Assembly: GCA_045599965.1 (NCBI GenBank)
Contig: JAZRXA010000008.1
Span: forward strand, 1 to 16,216
Length of the DNA stretch: 16,216 nt
DNA from: RGIG5612 sp045599965
Lineage (GTDB): Bacteria > Bacillota > Clostridia > Lachnospirales > Lachnospiraceae
Direction of reading: 5' to 3'
Positions 1 to 7,247 of this stretch are shown piece by piece; positions within the stretch are counted from its first letter, which is position 1; the number at the start of each line of letters is the position of its first letter. A program made the position numbers and the translations under genes. Under the pieces are notes generated by a model, which saw only the letters and a list, made by a program, of their open reading frames with translations, searched no databases and was not told where the DNA came from.

Positions 1-98
1 CCAGCTCCATATATTAATCCAAAATAAAATGTTTTGATAAAATTACCGAAAAAGGCACCATTGGTACCCGAAACTATATATTTTTTAAGCAAATCCAT
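1..98 (-). CDS. Possible 5' end of a hydrophobic protein gene, cut by the window edge
   Basis: An open frame reads leftward from an ATG at 98-96 and runs off the window after 32 codons. The peptide starts MDLLKKYIVSGTNGAFFGNF and becomes aromatic and hydrophobic, which would suit a membrane protein. Against it, there is no Shine-Dalgarno sequence before the ATG (the upstream bases are almost pure A/T). Half of the frame also lies in one arm of an inverted repeat whose other arm is not in a recognised gene. I do not recognise a family. It may be a real gene start or a chance frame in repeat DNA. Confidence 0.2.
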   Translation of the reverse strand, partial: MDLLKKYIVSGTNGAFFGNFIKTFYFGLIYGA

Positions 99-237
99 TA
101 AATTTATTCATTATGAGAACTTGTTGGAAAAGTATAGAAACTAAAAACCTTGATTTTTCAAGGTTTTTAAACTTTTGTAAAATACATCAAAATTTTTTAC
201 AACGCTTATTGGGTACCAATGCCCCCTTTTTCGGTAA
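43..237. repeat. 27-bp imperfect inverted repeat (43-69 / 211-237) bounding about 195 bp
   Basis: Bases 43-69 and the reverse complement of 211-237 agree at 24 of 27 positions; the mismatches are confined to 56-58. Each arm contains the words TTACCGAAAAAGG and ATTGGTACCC. The arms enclose AT-rich DNA with a terminator-like hairpin and no convincing gene. This is the architecture of a miniature inverted-repeat element, but no target-site duplication is visible next to the arms. Read outward from the centre, both arms give the same peptide pattern, GTN-x-x-FFG, so a duplicated and inverted coding scrap is an alternative. Confidence 0.5.
143..168. terminator. Bidirectional-type intrinsic terminator hairpin
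   Basis: A perfect 11-bp stem (143-153 with 158-168) closes a TTTT loop. The stem has an A-tract on its left side and a T-tract on its right, so it could end transcription from either direction. The core is CCTTGA/TCAAGG, which is modest in GC. No gene clearly ends here on either strand inside the window, so its client is unknown. Confidence 0.5.
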
Positions 238-263
238 AAATATTTTTTTAAAATTTATAAACT

Positions 264-405
264 AAGGTGGCGCTCGAAAGAACATGTACTGTCATTCAAA
301 GTCAGCCACCGTAAGTAGCGAAGCAAGGTGCGCGCCCATCTTTAGCGCTGGCACCGCTAGCTTCGCGAGCATTGATCATCCACCAATCCACCACCCATCC
401 CTTAG
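264..405. other. GC-rich structured intergenic island upstream of the MurE-like gene
   Basis: This stretch is visibly GC-rich between AT-rich neighbours and holds nested inverted repeats. GGTGGC (266-271) pairs with GCCACC (305-310); the right arm extends to GTCAGCCACC. Downstream, GCGAAGC (318-324) pairs with GCTTCGC (360-366), GGTGC (327-331) with GCACC (351-355), and GCGC (332-335) with GCGC (345-348). That forms one long hairpin with small internal loops. No long open frame crosses it. The words GCCCATC (334-340) and CTAGC...TTCGC (357-366) recur in the same order near the right end of the window. It could be a dispersed intergenic repeat or a structured RNA. Confidence 0.45.
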
Positions 406-455
406 TTATACAATATTATATAGAAGTTTGGGCAAAATTATGGTAATATAAAGAG

Positions 456-478
456 CGGGAAAAAATCAGTTTTTCCCG
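456..478. promoter_or_regulatory. Perfect 9-bp inverted repeat just upstream of a -10-like box
   Basis: CGGGAAAAA (456-464) pairs exactly with TTTTTCCCG (470-478) around a 5-base centre. A TATAAT box begins one base further on, at 479-484, and the MurE-like start codon is at 517. No T-run follows the right arm, so this is not a normal terminator for + strand transcripts. The repeat occupies the place where a -35 box would sit, and no TTGACA-like sequence is seen there. An operator for a dimeric regulator is a reasonable reading; the promoter itself is tentative. Confidence 0.4.
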
Positions 479-516
479 TATAATTATGCAAAAAAAAGAA
501 AAAAGAGAGTTGCAAA

Positions 517-2118
517 ATGAGTACGACATGGATTGATTTTATAAAAGTTTTTGAAGAACTTAACGAAATAAATATTTGCGTAACTGGACCAAAAACAGAT
601 ATGCAAATTACAAACCTTACCTATGATTCAAATCAGGTATGTGAAGGAACGCTTTTTGTTTGCAAGGGAGCAAACTTCAAAAAGCAATATTTAGTTGATT
701 CATTAGACAAAGGAGCTATAGCCTACGTAAGCCAAATTGATTACGCTAGTGAAGAAACTGATCCGGCGCTAAAAAAACGTTTGGAAAATGTTCCGCATGT
801 TATCGTTAACGATATTAGAAGATGTATGCCGGACATGGCAAGAATGTTTTACAACTATGCAGAAGATAAACTTGAAAAAGTTGGCGTAACAGGAACAACT
901 GGAAAGACAACAACATCATATTGTATCAAAGCAATTTATGACGTTTATTTAGCTTCACTTGGAAAAGAACCGATGGGTATTTTTTCATCAGCAGAATTAC
1001 ATGATGGAAAAACAATCGAGTTAGCACCAAACCAAACTACTCCAGAAGCATTCGAACTTCATCGTAGATTTAATAATCTTGTTGAATCAAATAGAGAGTA
1101 TCTTGTAATGGAAGTTTCTTCACAAGCATTAAAATATGGAAGAACGACCGGCATCAAATTTGAAGGCGCAATTTTCACGAACATCTCAAACGATCATGTT
1201 AGCGATAAAGAACATCCTTCATACGAAGATTATCTTAATACAAAAATCAATATTTTTAAGCAAGCTAAAATTGCTGTTGTTAACTTAGCATGCGACGATG
1301 TAGATAAAGTTTTGGAAGGAGCTAAGTGCTGTGAAAAAGTTGTTACTTATGCAGCAACTAGAGAACTTCAAGATGAGCTTATCGCTAAACCATCAAATAC
1401 AATAAATAAAAATAACGAAGACTTAAGCAAGGCAGACTATAGATTAGTTGCTGTAGACGAGACAGTTGATAATCTTACATTCACAATAGAAGGTCCAGAC
1501 TTCAAGGAAGATTTCGAAATGCCGATGCATGGAATATTTAATGCATTTAATGCACTCGCTGCAGTTGCATATTGTCATGCTAAGGGAATTAGCATAGAGC
1601 AAATCAAAGAAGGAATTTCTAAAGCGGTAACACCAGGCCATATGGTAGTTGTTAAGAGCCCAGATGAAAGAATCATTTCATTTATTGACTATGCACATAA
1701 TGGAATTAGTTATGAGACATTATTCAAATCAGCAAAGAGACTTTATCCTGACAGAAGATTGGTTTGCGTTTTCGGAAGCACAGGTGGAAAAGCAATCAAT
1801 AGAAGATTTGATATTGGAAGAGCAGTTGGAAAATATTGCGATTTAGCTTACATCACAATGGATTGCCCATATAATGAGCCGGTTTCAAAAATTGCTGCAG
1901 ATATAGCAAAAGGTGTTGAATCGGTTAATGGCAAATGGGTTGTTATCGAAGATAGAGCAGAAGCAATCAGGCAAGCAGCTTTTGATGCAGTAGAGCCAAC
2001 AATTATTTGCATGACAGGAAGAGGCGTAGAAGATTGCCAGAATATTGGCAATGATTTAGTTCCATATATCACGGACGGAGAAATTATCCAAGCCGCATAT
2101 GATGAAATTTATAAATAA
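517..2118 (+). CDS. MurE-like Mur ligase family protein, divergent substrate motif
   Basis: This 533-residue protein has the three-domain layout of Mur ligases, ATP-dependent enzymes that join an amino acid to a carboxylate, usually in peptidoglycan precursor synthesis in the cytoplasm. Visible signatures are the N-terminal YDSNQV...LFVCKG region (36-51), the P-loop GTTGKTT (126-132), NQTTPE (172-177), MEVSSQ (198-203), the lysine of YLNTK (K243) that is carbamylated in MurE, and DYAHNG (391-396). Two MurE hallmarks are altered. The stretch that is DNPR in diaminopimelate enzymes reads DCPYNEP (449-455), and the usual PGR before the third domain reads PGH (373-375). It is therefore probably a paralogue whose amino acid or acceptor cannot be named here. 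The Shine-Dalgarno is weak (AGAGAG). A HAD phosphatase follows after 8 bases. Confidence 0.85.
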   Translation: MSTTWIDFIKVFEELNEINICVTGPKTDMQITNLTYDSNQVCEGTLFVCKGANFKKQYLVDSLDKGAIAYVSQIDYASEETDPALKKRLENVPHVIVNDIRRCMPDMARMFYNYAEDKLEKVGVTGTTGKTTTSYCIKAIYDVYLASLGKEPMGIFSSAELHDGKTIELAPNQTTPEAFELHRRFNNLVESNREYLVMEVSSQALKYGRTTGIKFEGAIFTNISNDHVSDKEHPSYEDYLNTKINIFKQAKIAVVNLACDDVDKVLEGAKCCEKVVTYAATRELQDELIAKPSNTINKNNEDLSKADYRLVAVDETVDNLTFTIEGPDFKEDFEMPMHGIFNAFNALAAVAYCHAKGISIEQIKEGISKAVTPGHMVVVKSPDERIISFIDYAHNGISYETLFKSAKRLYPDRRLVCVFGSTGGKAINRRFDIGRAVGKYCDLAYITMDCPYNEPVSKIAADIAKGVESVNGKWVVIEDRAEAIRQAAFDAVEPTIICMTGRGVEDCQNIGNDLVPYITDGEIIQAAYDEIYK

Positions 2119-2126
2119 GGCGAAAC

Positions 2127-2777
2127 ATGATTTCTACAGATACAATGATAATTTTAGATTTAGATGGAACACTTTGGGACTCTGCTGAAGAAGTTGCCGT
2201 TTCATGGAACGAAATTTTACAAAAAGAAATTCCAGGAATGGAAGAACTGGATGCTAGTTTCATTCATTCTGTGATGGGAATGACGATGTCACAAATTGCA
2301 GATAAAACGATAATCGGCACAGACGAAGAAAACAAAAGAAGAATTTTCAAAGCATGCGAAGTAAACGAAGTAGAACATCTAAAAGTTACAGGCGGAATGC
2401 TTTTTCCAAATATAAAAAGCACACTTAAAACGCTTAAAGAAAAAGGCTATAAGATGGCGATCGTTAGCAATTGCCAAAAAGGCTACATAGATGCATTCCT
2501 AACATCAATGGAAATGGGTGAATATTTCGTAGACACAGAGGAGTGGGGCAACACATTGACAAGCAAGGCAGAAAATATTCGCCTGGTCATGTCCCGAAAC
2601 AATTTTACTAAAGCGATTTATGTAGGCGACACTCAAATGGATATGAATGAAGCAGTAGCTGCAAATGTACCATTTATTCACGCAAGTTACGGATTTGGTA
2701 CAGTAGAAAATCCAGCCGGAGTTATCAACGATTTTTCAGAATTATTAGATGTTATTCAAAATTGTAACCTTGATTAG
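2127..2777 (+). CDS. HAD-family phosphatase (phosphoglycolate-phosphatase-like)
   Basis: A 216-residue haloacid dehalogenase hydrolase. Motif I is LDLDGTLWDS with nucleophile D11 and acid/base D13. Motif II is IVSN with S114, motif III probably uses K147, and motif IV is YVGDTQMD with D168 and D172. A helical cap of about residues 18-90 lies between motifs I and II, which is the subfamily I arrangement of phosphoglycolate phosphatase and PpaX-like enzymes. All catalytic positions are present, so activity is expected, but the substrate cannot be read from the sequence. It starts 8 bases after the MurE-like gene, behind a poor ribosome site (AAGGCG), so it is probably co-transcribed and perhaps translationally coupled. 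A house-cleaning role for that ligase's pathway is only a guess. Confidence 0.85.
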   Translation: MISTDTMIILDLDGTLWDSAEEVAVSWNEILQKEIPGMEELDASFIHSVMGMTMSQIADKTIIGTDEENKRRIFKACEVNEVEHLKVTGGMLFPNIKSTLKTLKEKGYKMAIVSNCQKGYIDAFLTSMEMGEYFVDTEEWGNTLTSKAENIRLVMSRNNFTKAIYVGDTQMDMNEAVAANVPFIHASYGFGTVENPAGVINDFSELLDVIQNCNLD

Positions 2778-2796
2778 ATATATGGTGGAGTTCTAA

Positions 2797-2848
2797 GCGC
2801 GAGCAGGTATATAAAAAGGCGCGAGCGAGGTATAAAAAGTATAAAAAG
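2797..2848 (+). repeat. Short imperfect tandem repeat in the degV leader
   Basis: Two roughly 21-base units, 2797-2818 and 2819-2839, each start GCGCGAGC and end TATAAAAAG. The first has an extra TA and the second an extra G. A third partial copy (TATAAAAAG, 2840-2848) runs directly into the AAGGAG ribosome site of the DegV gene. The GCGCGAGC blocks stand out in AT-rich DNA. They could be a small expression-tuning repeat or a slippage product. Confidence 0.6.
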
Positions 2849-2858
2849 GAGAAAAAGT

Positions 2859-3755
2859 ATGGAACAAAAATTTGTTGTTAGTACAGACTCAGGATGCGAT
2901 TTAGATATTTCTGTTTTAAATGAAAATAAAATTTATGCTTTTCCATTACAGTACGAACTTAATGGAGAAATAATTACAGATACAATGGTGCAAGCAGATT
3001 GTCACAAATTTTATGATGGCATGAGAGCTGGTGATGCACCAAAGACAAGCCAAATAAATCCGTTTCAATTTGTAGAATACTTTAAGCCTATTGCGAAAGA
3101 AAATAATAATCTTCCAATAATCCATATTAGTTTAGGAAGCGGAGTTTCTGGAACATTTAATAATGGATGTCAGGCGGCTAATCTTATTAAAGAGGAAAAC
3201 CCTAATGCAGATATACGCATGGTTGACTCAACACTTTGCTCAGTAGGATACGGAATGCTTGCACTAGAAGCTGCAAGAATGAGAGATGAAGGAAAAACTG
3301 CCGAGGAATGCGTCAAGTGGTTAGAGGAGCATAAAGGAAACATGAACACATGGTACACAACCGATGAGCTTAAATACCTTTACAGAAGCGGACGCGTAAG
3401 CAAACTCGGAGCAATAATAGGTGAAGCCTTAAATATATGCCCAATCTTAGATCTTGACCTCGAAGGCCATTTGATTGTTCAAGAAAAGGTAAGAGGACTT
3501 AAAAAGACATTAAGAAGAATTTACGAAATTGTAGATGAAATTGTAGAAAATCCTGAAGAACAAACGGTATATGTTTGCCACTCAGATATTCCTGAACAAG
3601 CTCAAAAATGGGGCGAAGAATTAAAAGAACATTACGGATTCAAAGAAGTTAAATATACTTATATTGGACCTACAATTGGTTCAAACTGTGGCCCAGGTCT
3701 TATGGCAATTTTCTTCTGGGGAAAGAAGAGAACTATGGACGGATATAAGGGCTAA
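2859..3755 (+). CDS. DegV family fatty-acid-binding protein (FakB-like)
   Basis: A 298-residue DegV/FakB protein. Such proteins bind a fatty acid in the cytoplasm and present it to the kinase FakA for phosphorylation before phospholipid synthesis. Seen here are the N-terminal STDSGCDL (8-15), the PKTSQINP loop (61-68) and SLGSGVSGTF (91-100), whose Ser/Thr hold the carboxylate, and the conserved LKYLYRSGRVSKL segment. Length is normal for the family (about 280-300). AAGGAG lies 6-8 bases before the ATG. The gene ends with an intrinsic terminator. No fakA is in the window, so the kinase partner would be encoded elsewhere. Which fatty acid it prefers cannot be judged. Confidence 0.9.
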   Translation: MEQKFVVSTDSGCDLDISVLNENKIYAFPLQYELNGEIITDTMVQADCHKFYDGMRAGDAPKTSQINPFQFVEYFKPIAKENNNLPIIHISLGSGVSGTFNNGCQAANLIKEENPNADIRMVDSTLCSVGYGMLALEAARMRDEGKTAEECVKWLEEHKGNMNTWYTTDELKYLYRSGRVSKLGAIIGEALNICPILDLDLEGHLIVQEKVRGLKKTLRRIYEIVDEIVENPEEQTVYVCHSDIPEQAQKWGEELKEHYGFKEVKYTYIGPTIGSNCGPGLMAIFFWGKKRTMDGYKG

Positions 3756-3776
3756 ACATAGAAAAAATGAATATAG

Positions 3777-3805
3777 CCACCCTCTAGATGAGGGTGGTTT
3801 TTCTT
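3777..3805 (+). terminator. Intrinsic terminator after degV
   Basis: A perfect 8-bp GC-rich stem, CCACCCTC (3777-3784) with GAGGGTGG (3790-3797), closes a TAGAT loop. TTTTTCTT follows. It separates the degV unit from the ligase gene that starts at 3888. Confidence 0.92.
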
Positions 3806-3887
3806 GTATTAAAATGGCGTTTGGGGTAAAATATATAAGTTCGTTAAATATAAATAATAATTATGTATCGGCATGGAGGAAATAATT

Positions 3888-5636
3888 ATGTCTGAAAATA
3901 TAACAGCAAAAATGCCTTGGAAAGATTATATGGGAGAGTTACCTTTGCACTTAGATTATTTTGAGGGCACTATGTATGAAGGCGTAAAGAAAATGGCAGA
4001 AAAATATCCAAACAATATTGCCTTTGACTTTATGGGAAGTACAACGACATACAAGAAAATGCTTAATGAAATCCAAAGATGCGCTAAGTCATTAAAAACG
4101 CTTGGAGTTAGAGAAGGAGATAGAGTTACAATCGCGCTTCCTAACTGCCCACAAGCTATTTATGCATTTTATGCACTTAACTGCATAGGCGCAGTTGCAA
4201 ATATGATTCATCCTCTTTCAGCCGAAAAAGAAATAGAGTTTTATCTTAATGAGTCGAACAGCGTTACAGTTATTACGCTTGACCAATTCTATAATAAAAT
4301 CGAAGCAATTCGTCAAAACACAAAAATTGTTAACGTAGTTATTGCAAGTGTTAAAGACGAACTTTCTAGACCGATTAAAGCAGGCTATATGCTTACAGAA
4401 GGACGCAAGATTAAAAGAATTCCAGATGATGCACCAATTATTAGATGGAATGAATTTATGAATATCGGTAAGGCATGCTTTTGGAATTTCGAAGTTCACA
4501 AAGATAAAGACGAAACAGCAGTAATTCTTTATTCAGGCGGAACAACAGGAATCCAAAAAGGTATCGAACTTACAAACTATAACTTTAACGCTACAGCAAC
4601 ACAAATTATTGCCGTTAACCCAATGTTTAGACCTGGCGATAAGATGCTTGCTGCTATGCCAATCTTCCATGGATTTGGCCTTGGCGTTTGTATCCATTCG
4701 ATGCTCTTTAGTGGTGGACGTTGTATCTTGGTTCCTCGTTTTACACCTAAGAGCTATGCTAAATTAATGGTAAATAAGAGATGCAATTTTGTTGCAGGCG
4801 TTCCTACATTATACGAAGCACTTCTTCGTCTTGATTCAATGGAAAAAGCTGATCTTAGTGCACTTAAAGGTGTATTTGCTGGTGGCGATTCTCTTTCAGT
4901 TGAATTAAAGAAAAAGTTAGATAAATTCTTATATGACCACCACGCAAGCATTCAAGTGCGTGAAGGTTACGGTACAACTGAAACAGTTACAGCTTGTTGC
5001 CTTACACCACCTACGATGTATAAAGAAGGAAGCATTGGCATTCCTTTCCCAGATACATATATTAAGATTGTTGAACCTGGAACAGATAAAGAACTTCCTT
5101 ATGGAGAAGAAGGTGAAATTCTTCTTGCTGGCCCATCTGTTATGAAGGGATATATGAATCATCCAGATGAAACAGCAACAACAATACGCACACATAGTGA
5201 TGGACTTAGATGGCTTTATACTGGTGATTTAGGAATTATGGATGAGCAAGGTTATATATATTTTAAGGGCCGTGCAAAGAGAATGATAATTAGTTCAGGA
5301 TACAATATCTATCCAGCGCAAATGGAAAACATTTTAGATTCAAACCCAATGGTTTCTATGAGTTGCATAATTGGTGTACCTGATGATTATAAAATGCAAA
5401 AAGTTAAAGCTTTCATAGTTCTTAAACCAGAATATAAAGAGAGCGAAGAAACAAAAGAAAAACTTATGGAGTACTGCAAAAAGAATGTAGCTAAATATTC
5501 AATGCCATACGACATTGAGTTTAGAAAAGACCTTCCAAAAACATTAGTTGGAAAGGTTGCATATAGAGAACTTGAGGCAGAAGAATTAGCAAAAATTGCA
5601 AAAATGACAGGAGAAGAAAATGGGGGAGAAGAATAA
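3888..5636 (+). CDS. AMP-forming acyl/aryl-CoA ligase (ANL superfamily)
   Basis: This enzyme activates a carboxylic acid as an acyl-adenylate and normally transfers it to CoA or another thiol. The ATG at 3888 is chosen over the in-frame ATG at 3873 because the latter overlaps the ribosome site GGAGGA (3875-3880), which sits 7 bases before 3888. This gives 582 residues, typical for the family. Motifs are YSGGTTGIQKG (215-225, phosphate loop), YGTTE (361-365), YTGD (444-447), FKGRAKRMIISSGYNIYP (459-476) and the C-terminal catalytic lysine in VGKV (K556). All adenylation residues look intact. No carrier-protein domain is attached. The 3' end overlaps the next gene by 17 bases, and terminators on both sides mark a two-gene unit. 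The acid substrate is unknown; medium- or long-chain fatty or aryl acids are possible. Confidence 0.88.
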   Translation: MSENITAKMPWKDYMGELPLHLDYFEGTMYEGVKKMAEKYPNNIAFDFMGSTTTYKKMLNEIQRCAKSLKTLGVREGDRVTIALPNCPQAIYAFYALNCIGAVANMIHPLSAEKEIEFYLNESNSVTVITLDQFYNKIEAIRQNTKIVNVVIASVKDELSRPIKAGYMLTEGRKIKRIPDDAPIIRWNEFMNIGKACFWNFEVHKDKDETAVILYSGGTTGIQKGIELTNYNFNATATQIIAVNPMFRPGDKMLAAMPIFHGFGLGVCIHSMLFSGGRCILVPRFTPKSYAKLMVNKRCNFVAGVPTLYEALLRLDSMEKADLSALKGVFAGGDSLSVELKKKLDKFLYDHHASIQVREGYGTTETVTACCLTPPTMYKEGSIGIPFPDTYIKIVEPGTDKELPYGEEGEILLAGPSVMKGYMNHPDETATTIRTHSDGLRWLYTGDLGIMDEQGYIYFKGRAKRMIISSGYNIYPAQMENILDSNPMVSMSCIIGVPDDYKMQKVKAFIVLKPEYKESEETKEKLMEYCKKNVAKYSMPYDIEFRKDLPKTLVGKVAYRELEAEELAKIAKMTGEENGGEE

Positions 5637-6498
5637 ACGTCGCAAATTCGGCGATAGGTTTGATGGCAAGCTGATTAAAGAATTAGACCCGATGCATGTA
5701 ATCACACCAATTCTTTATCCAAATAGATGCGATAACGAAGCATACATGATGGAAAGAATTGATCTTGCGCCGATTAAAGCTTACCTTGAGAAAATTAATG
5801 CAGACGAAAAAGATTTTCCTTACACAGTATTTCATATAATTGTTACTGCGATAATCAAAACCTTAACGATTCGTCCAAAAATGAATCGATTTATTGCAAA
5901 TAAACTCATGTATCAAAGAAACGAAGTTAGTGCATCTTTCGTAGTTAAGAAAAGTTTTTCTGACGATGGAGAAGAAGCATTAGCAATTATTCATGCTAAG
6001 CCAGAAGATACAATTAAAACAATACATAATAAACTGTTTGAGCAAATTAGTGTTGGCAGAAGTGATGTAGTAGATAAGTCATCAGAAAGTATGGATATAG
6101 TTAGCAAGATGCCAAGAAGACTTACTAGAGCGTTTTGTGAATTTTGCTGTTTCTTAGATAAGATTGGCAAGTGTCCAAAAGGCTTTATTGAAACAGATCC
6201 ATACTACACATCAGTTGTACTTTCTAACATGGGTTCGCTTCATATAAAGGGCGGTTATCATCATCTTACAAACTGGGGTACATGTTCACTATTTTGTCTA
6301 GTAGGTGAAATAAAAAATAGACCAATGCTAGATGAAAATAACCAAATGGTAGTTAAAGAAACAATGGACATAGGCCTTACAATTGATGAACGTCTTGCAG
6401 ATGGATATTATTACTCAAAGACATTAAAGCTACTTAAAAAACTTCTTGCAAATCCGGAGCTTCTAGAGTTACCTATGAATGAAGAAATTGACTATTAA
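5620..6498 (+). CDS. Lipoyl-less E2/CAT-like acyltransferase domain protein
   Basis: The 292-residue protein resembles the catalytic domain of 2-oxoacid dehydrogenase E2 subunits and chloramphenicol acetyltransferase. It has no lipoyl or subunit-binding domain. Recognisable parts are the SNMGSL strand (202-207) and the C-terminal segment DERLADGYYYSKTLKLLKKL (256-275), which matches the E2 pattern D-H-R-x-x-D-G followed by a helix. The position of the general-base histidine is Glu (E257) here; Arg, Asp and Gly of the motif remain. H214 and H215 lie nearby but not in the canonical place. The start overlaps the ligase gene by 17 bases, so translation is probably coupled. It may use the acyl-CoA made by the ligase, or may have lost classical catalysis and serve a binding role. 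The acceptor is unknown. Confidence 0.75.
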   Translation: MGEKNKRRKFGDRFDGKLIKELDPMHVITPILYPNRCDNEAYMMERIDLAPIKAYLEKINADEKDFPYTVFHIIVTAIIKTLTIRPKMNRFIANKLMYQRNEVSASFVVKKSFSDDGEEALAIIHAKPEDTIKTIHNKLFEQISVGRSDVVDKSSESMDIVSKMPRRLTRAFCEFCCFLDKIGKCPKGFIETDPYYTSVVLSNMGSLHIKGGYHHLTNWGTCSLFCLVGEIKNRPMLDENNQMVVKETMDIGLTIDERLADGYYYSKTLKLLKKLLANPELLELPMNEEIDY

Positions 6499-6504
6499 TT
6501 AAAT

Positions 6505-6539
6505 GCCTCCGAGGGTTAATGCTTCGGAGGCCATTTTTT
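6505..6539 (+). terminator. Intrinsic terminator after the ligase/acyltransferase unit
   Basis: GCCTCCGA (6505-6512) pairs with TCGGAGGC (6524-6531), followed by CA and six T's. The loop is 11 bases. The ATG at 6519 that could extend the next frame lies inside this hairpin, which argues against it as a start. Confidence 0.88.
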
Positions 6540-6551
6540 AGGAGGCAGAAC

Positions 6552-7247
6552 ATTAACGCTAATACATTAAAAATAATTGCATGCGTTTCGATGCTTGTAG
6601 ATCATATGGGAGTAATACTTTTTCCGAGCCAAATTATTTTTAGGTGCATCGGTCGACTTGCTTTGCCTATCTTTGCCTTCTTTATCGCAGAAGGCGTTAA
6701 ACATACATCAAACAAACTAAAATATCTCCTTCGAGTTTTTATCCTTGGAATTATTTGCCAGGCGGGATACACATTAAGCGAAGTAATTGAAGGAAGCAAA
6801 ATAACAGGAATTTATTTTAATATTCTACTGACATTTTCGGTAGGAATATTAATTTGCTATTGCTGGCAAGCAGCGTTGAAAAATAAAAAAGGTTTTATAC
6901 TTTTACTTGTAATTGTCCTTTTAGCAGCTGCGCTTCAAGTGTATTCAAGGTTTTCATATACATTAGGATTTGGCATAGAATTCGATTATGGCTTTATGGG
7001 AATGATGCTTCCGCTATGCGCGATGATCTTCGAAGAAAAGAGATATCAATTCATTTTATTTGGAGTAGGACTAGTTCTTTTAAGTATCCAAAATATAGAT
7101 AATTGGACACAATGGTTAGGACTATTATCATTGCCACTTCTATGGCTATATAATAACGAGCGCGGAAAATACAAATTAAAATATTTGTTTTATATTTTCT
7201 ATCCAGCTCATTTAGTTGTTCTTTACGGAATTAGTTATTTAATTTAA
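6552..7247 (+). CDS. TraX family membrane protein, apparent ATT start
   Basis: A polytopic membrane protein of the TraX family, named for the F-plasmid pilin acetylase and common in Firmicutes chromosomes, where its role is mostly untested. The N-terminal pattern N-x-N-x-LKIIA-x4-ML-x-DHMG-x2-LFP is the family signature, and several hydrophobic helices follow to the end. I place the start at ATT 6552. It lies 6 bases after a perfect AGGAGG (6540-6545) and gives 231 residues, with the family motif right at the N-terminus. The in-frame ATG at 6519 lies within the preceding terminator, with only a close GAGGG. The 3' end overlaps the convergent DUF1893 gene by 17 bases. The target of any acetylation is unknown; the cell-surface acylation operon nearby makes a surface role worth considering. 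Confidence 0.8.
   Translation: MNANTLKIIACVSMLVDHMGVILFPSQIIFRCIGRLALPIFAFFIAEGVKHTSNKLKYLLRVFILGIICQAGYTLSEVIEGSKITGIYFNILLTFSVGILICYCWQAALKNKKGFILLLVIVLLAAALQVYSRFSYTLGFGIEFDYGFMGMMLPLCAMIFEEKRYQFILFGVGLVLLSIQNIDNWTQWLGLLSLPLLWLYNNERGKYKLKYLFYIFYPAHLVVLYGISYLI

Noticed and set aside
113..265. A 50-codon + strand frame ending in the right arm of the inverted repeat
   Set aside because: It has no ribosome site and spans a terminator hairpin; its composition is that of AT-rich intergenic DNA.
264..405. CRISPR array or tRNA in the left GC island
   Set aside because: There are no regularly spaced direct repeats, and the hairpins do not form a cloverleaf.
3873..3887. Upstream ATG as start of the adenylate ligase
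   Set aside because: It overlaps the ribosome-binding GGAGGA that is ideally spaced for the ATG at 3888.
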